DNA of 64,000 nt, from positions 154,271 to 218,270 of the forward strand of contig BGOS01000004.1 in assembly GCA_003569365.1 (NCBI GenBank), read 5' to 3'. Positions 60,714 through 64,000 of the stretch are shown one piece after another. This stretch comes from Anaerolineaceae bacterium. GTDB lineage: Bacteria; Chloroflexota; Anaerolineae; Anaerolineales; UBA11657. A model generated the notes under the pieces. The model had not been told where the DNA came from. It made no database searches and saw only the letters and a program-made list of their open reading frames with translations. A program made the translations under genes and the position numbers. Numbering within the stretch: position 1 is the first letter of the stretch; each line of letters begins with the position of its first letter.

Positions 60714-62654
60714 TTGAGCAGCACTTACAACACAACGCCAGCCCCCGCGCGCCGCACGGAACTGCTGCTGGTGGGCGCGCTGCTGCTACTGGCGGGCACG
60801 CTGCGCATGGGCTGGCCGGCTGCCACCGAGTTCAAGGCCGACGAAGCGCGGCTGTACGCGCTGGCGCTGGATGCGGCCACGGGTGCGGGCCTGCCCCTGC
60901 GCGGCATCGGCACGTCGGTTGGCTTTCCAAATTTTCCGCTGAGCGTGTGGCTGTATGCGCTGCCACTTTGGGTGTGGCCGCATCCATACAGTGCGGTGCT
61001 GTTTACGGGCGCGTTGAACACGCTGGCAGTGGCGGCATGCTGGTGGCTGGCGCGGCGCGTGTGGGGCGCGGAGGCTGCGCTGCTGGCGGCGCTGTTGTAC
61101 GCAGCCAGCCCGTGGGCGATTATTTATTCGCGCAAACTTTGGGCGCAGAATTTGCTGCCGCTGTTTGTGATGGGCTGGGCTGCCAGCGGCCTGCTTGCAT
61201 TTTGGGAGCAGCGCCGCAGCTGGCTGGCTGCCCATATTGTGCTGCTGGCTGCAGCACTGCAGCTGCATTACTCCGGCGCTGCGCTTGCGCTGCCCACCCT
61301 GTGTGCGCTGGCACTCTCTTACAAAACTTTTGACCGGCGCGCGCTATTGCTGGGCGCCGGCCTGAGCCTCGGGTTGATGCTGCCCTTCTTTGTGTACCTT
61401 GCAACCAACCCTGCCGTCTGGTCCGCTCCAGCTGCCTTCAGCCAGCCCGCGCAGCTTGACGCGAAAGCGCTGCAGTACACCGCGCTGATTGCATCCGGCG
61501 CGGACATTCATGCACTGGCCGGCGCGGAAGCCGTGGGCGCGTTCCAACAACGCATGCCGCTAGCGGCGTGGCTGCCGTGGCTAAGCGGCGCACTGCTGTG
61601 CGCAGCCTTTGCCGCAGCGTGGCTGCACCCCACCCGCCCGCGCAGTCTGTTGTGGTGGCTGGCGGGCTGGTGGCTGGCGCCGCTTGTGCTGTTCACATGG
61701 CACGCCACCGATGTCTTTCCGCATTACTTCATCACCACACTGCCGGCGCCCTTCCTGCTGGCTGGCGCAGCACTTGGCAGCTGGCTGGCAGCAGCGCCGG
61801 CCCGCATGCGCAGCCTGGCGTGGTCCGGTTGCGCTGCGGTGGCTGCGCTGCAAATAATTGCTTGGGCCAGCCTGCTGCAGTTTGTGTCTGTAACCAGCAC
61901 GCCGGGCGGTTTTGGCACGCCAGCCGGCATGCAGCTGGCCGCGGTCACCAGCGCCAAGGCGCTGGCGCGCAGCGCACAACTACCGGAAATTCTTGTGGTT
62001 TCGGATGGCGCGGACCCGCTCACAGCGGAGGATGCGGCTGTGTTTGATGCCTGGCTGCGCGGCAGTGCCCACCGCCTGGTGAATGGCACTGCAAATGCCG
62101 TGCGGCCAGCCAACGGCGCCGTAGTGCTTGTGACGGGCAATGCCGCGCCCGCGCAAGAACTTTATGCGGGCTGGGCGGTGCAAACGCAGCGCGTGCCACT
62201 GCGCGCCGGCGCGGGCTTCATTACAGTGTATGCGCTGCCGGCCGGCAGCAGCGACCGCGCTGCACTGCAGCCGTTTGCAGAGCCGCGCACGCTCGCCAAC
62301 GGCGTCACGCTGCTGGGCCTGCAGCGCATTGCCGCCGATTTACAATGGCGCATCGTGTGGCAAACCGGCGCGCCAGGCAATCAAGACTTTCACTTCTTCA
62401 ACCACTTGCTGCTGGCGGACGGCACGCGCGTGGCGCAGGCAGACGCAGCGGCCTTCTCCGCGCTGCAGTGGCGCGCTGCGGATGAGGTGCACAGCTTCTT
62501 TGCCGCCAGTTCCGCCGACGCGGCTGCCATCACGCAGCTGCGCGTGGGCATGTACACCTATCCAGACCTTGCAAATGTGCCGGTTGTGGATGCGCTTTCC
62601 AATCCGCAAACGGATGCAGCAACCAGCGCCTGGCCGCAAGCGATAACGCCATGA
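60714..62654 (+). CDS. GT39/ArnT-like membrane glycosyltransferase (second copy)
   Basis: 646 aa. The first loop has the acidic motif KADEARLYALALD, typical of PMT/ArnT-type transferases, and roughly a dozen membrane helices follow, with a soluble C-terminal domain. The start is taken as TTG 60714, 23 nt after the YfhO stop, because it keeps the first hydrophobic helix (ELLLVGALLLLAG); ATG 60807 would lose it. It overlaps the CoA-transferase gene by 4 nt (ATGA). Confidence 0.82.
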   Translation: MSSTYNTTPAPARRTELLLVGALLLLAGTLRMGWPAATEFKADEARLYALALDAATGAGLPLRGIGTSVGFPNFPLSVWLYALPLWVWPHPYSAVLFTGALNTLAVAACWWLARRVWGAEAALLAALLYAASPWAIIYSRKLWAQNLLPLFVMGWAASGLLAFWEQRRSWLAAHIVLLAAALQLHYSGAALALPTLCALALSYKTFDRRALLLGAGLSLGLMLPFFVYLATNPAVWSAPAAFSQPAQLDAKALQYTALIASGADIHALAGAEAVGAFQQRMPLAAWLPWLSGALLCAAFAAAWLHPTRPRSLLWWLAGWWLAPLVLFTWHATDVFPHYFITTLPAPFLLAGAALGSWLAAAPARMRSLAWSGCAAVAALQIIAWASLLQFVSVTSTPGGFGTPAGMQLAAVTSAKALARSAQLPEILVVSDGADPLTAEDAAVFDAWLRGSAHRLVNGTANAVRPANGAVVLVTGNAAPAQELYAGWAVQTQRVPLRAGAGFITVYALPAGSSDRAALQPFAEPRTLANGVTLLGLQRIAADLQWRIVWQTGAPGNQDFHFFNHLLLADGTRVAQADAAAFSALQWRAADEVHSFFAASSADAAAITQLRVGMYTYPDLANVPVVDALSNPQTDAATSAWPQAITP

Positions 62655-63571
62655 GCAGCAAGCTGCTGCCGATGCGCGCTGCCATCGCAAAGTATGTGCA
62701 CGATGGCATGACCATCGCGGTCGAAGGCTTCACATCCGGCATTGCATTTGCTGCCGCGCACGAGATCATCCGCCAGCAGCGCCGCGGCCTGACGCTCTGC
62801 CGCCTGACGCCCGACCTTGTGTACGACCAGATGATTGCAGCCGGCTGCGCGCGCAAGCTGGTGTTCTCCTATCTCGGCAATCCGGGCGTGGGTTCACTGC
62901 ATGCCATCCGGCGCGCGGTGGAGCATGGTGTACCGCACGCGCTGGAGCTGGAGGAGTACTCGCACTTTGGCATGCTGGGCCGCTACAGTGCCGGCGCAGC
63001 GCGCCTGCCGTTCTTCCCGCTGCGTTCTTATAGCGGGTCGGATCTGCCCAAAGTCAACGCGCGCATTCAATTTATTGCGGACCCGTACGGCAGCGGTGAG
63101 ATTGCAGTTGTGCCGCCGCTCAACCCGGACGTAACCATCATTCACGCGCAGCGCGCCGACGAAAACGGCAACACACAAACGTGGGGCCTTTCCGGCACGC
63201 AGAAGGAAGCCGCACTCGCTGCCCAAAGCGTCATTGTGGTTGTGGAAGAGCTGGTGCCGGAGGCAGTCATCCGCGCCGACCCCAACCGCACGCTGCTGCC
63301 GGCTCTCGCCGTCAACGCGGTTGTGCACGAGCCCTTTGGCGCGCACCCTTCGTTCGTGCAAGGCTTTTACGATCGCGACAACGAGTTCTACATCAAGTGG
63401 GATGAGATCTCGCGCAGCGCAAGTACAACTGATGCCTGGATTAAAGAGTGGGTACTGGATGTGCCTGACTGGCCCGCGTATGTGCAAAAGCTTGGCGCTG
63501 CAACCCGCGCGCGTTTGGCGCCCGGGTCAGCTTTCAGCCAGCCTGTGAACTATGGCCTCCACAGCGCCTGA
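62651..63571 (+). CDS. CoA-transferase alpha subunit (glutaconate/3-oxoacid type)
   Basis: 306-aa class I CoA-transferase A subunit: GMTIAVEGFTSG near residue 20, FSYLGNPGVG, then the glycine-rich VEELVPEAVI and AVNAVVHEPFGAHPS blocks that shape the CoA site. It pairs with the beta subunit, which overlaps its 3' end by 20 nt. Possible substrates: glutaconate, 3-oxoadipate or related acyl-CoA exchange. Confidence 0.88.
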   Translation: MSSKLLPMRAAIAKYVHDGMTIAVEGFTSGIAFAAAHEIIRQQRRGLTLCRLTPDLVYDQMIAAGCARKLVFSYLGNPGVGSLHAIRRAVEHGVPHALELEEYSHFGMLGRYSAGAARLPFFPLRSYSGSDLPKVNARIQFIADPYGSGEIAVVPPLNPDVTIIHAQRADENGNTQTWGLSGTQKEAALAAQSVIVVVEELVPEAVIRADPNRTLLPALAVNAVVHEPFGAHPSFVQGFYDRDNEFYIKWDEISRSASTTDAWIKEWVLDVPDWPAYVQKLGAATRARLAPGSAFSQPVNYGLHSA

Positions 63572-64000
63572 CTGCACCCCGAACGAACAGATGATTGTGA
63601 GCGCAGCGCATGCGCTGGCCACAGCACGCACTGTGTTCGTAGGCGTCGGCCTGCCCAACATCGCCTGCAATCTTGCACGCCGCACCGGCGCGCCACAGCT
63701 GGAGCTGGTGTACGAGAGCGGCGTCGTCGGTGCGCGGCCGGCACGCCTGCCGCTTTCCATCGGCGACCCGGCACTGGTAACCGGCGCAGCGCTGCTTGCA
63801 GCATGGCCGATTATTCATGTACTACCTGCAAGCCGGGCGCATCGATGTTGCGCTGCTGGGCACGGCGCAAATCGACCGCCATGGCAACCTCAACACCACC
63901 GTGATCGGGGACTATGCCAAACCAACCACACGCCTGCCCGGCAGCGGCGGCGCGTGCGAGATCGCGCTCAACGCGCGTGAGTTTCTGGTGATCACAGCGC
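63552..64000 (+). CDS. CoA-transferase beta subunit, two frameshifts, cut by window edge
   Basis: Beta subunit of the same CoA-transferase. Residues ~20-80 are intact, with GVGLPNIACNLAR and the catalytic Glu in VYESGVVG. The reading frame then breaks at ~63800 and ~63814: with one base restored at each place the protein continues as LLASMADYFMYYLQAGRIDV and IDRHGNLNTTVIGDYAKP, as expected for the family. The two breaks are 14 nt apart and both are single-base losses (A of AA, T of TTT), so sequence error is the likeliest cause. The 3' end is beyond the window. Confidence 0.82.

Overview
The window is a GC-rich, gene-dense bacterial chromosome fragment with no mobile elements, rRNA or CRISPR. 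Gene content points to a Chloroflexota-like organism, by inference from the combination rather than from a marker gene: a glycine-tailed RRM protein, Tat-exported L,D-transpeptidase, LCP-family protein, repeated YfhO/GT39 membrane glycosyltransferases, a short RecJ, MEMO-type protein and an FtsZ variant. Many starts have a TANNNT -10 hexamer ending only 6-9 nt upstream and no Shine-Dalgarno, so leaderless transcription looks common.

1-5.5 kb (minus) is a copper/thiol block: csoR, a cupredoxin lipoprotein, copZ and copA behind a CsoR-like operator, then an L,D-transpeptidase and a CcdA-type protein cut by the left edge. 5.5-9.2 kb (minus) has a CCA-type nucleotidyltransferase, a zinc-ribbon membrane protein and an acyl-CoA ligase. 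9.2-13.5 kb (plus) is a GT39 + YfhO pair. 13.5-24.5 kb is mostly housekeeping: recJ, fmt (frameshifted), panE, tRNA-Pro, RRM protein, TerB-like and MenH-like genes, a MOSC protein, hisS followed at once by tRNA-His, tRNA-Arg, and a MoxR/VWA pair.

24.5-37 kb carries a heterodimeric ABC exporter with one degenerate ATP site, three SDR-type genes (one frameshifted, one a remnant), a small atypical cluster (31.5-32.4 kb), acyl-CoA dehydrogenase, rhodanese, nitroreductase and a third ABC exporter. 37-47.4 kb has MEMO-like, ROK kinase, HemW, Smr, ADP-ribosylglycohydrolase, TSUP transporter, P1 peptidase and a MacB/LolD-type ABC system.

47.4-55.1 kb is the most unusual region. A TPR-containing clan CD (caspase/gingipain-fold) cysteine peptidase is followed by a possible TIM-barrel protein, an FtsZ homologue that keeps the GTP-binding loop and C-terminal tail but has lost the T7-loop catalytic Asp, an 86-residue protein that resembles the peptidase C-terminus, a small membrane protein, and a secreted protein that looks like an LCP domain stripped of its active-site arginines. 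A genuine LCP enzyme is encoded convergently next door. I propose this as a candidate envelope/cytoskeleton-linked proteolytic system. Its function is not known.

55.1-64 kb holds polyprenol-phosphate mannosyltransferase-like GT2, MTA phosphorylase, DinB-like protein, FAH-family hydrolase, a second YfhO + GT39 pair, and the two subunits of a CoA-transferase (the second frameshifted and cut by the right edge).

At least four conserved-looking reading frames are interrupted by apparent single-base deletions, never insertions. This suggests draft-quality sequence rather than gene decay, and it affects how the broken genes should be read.
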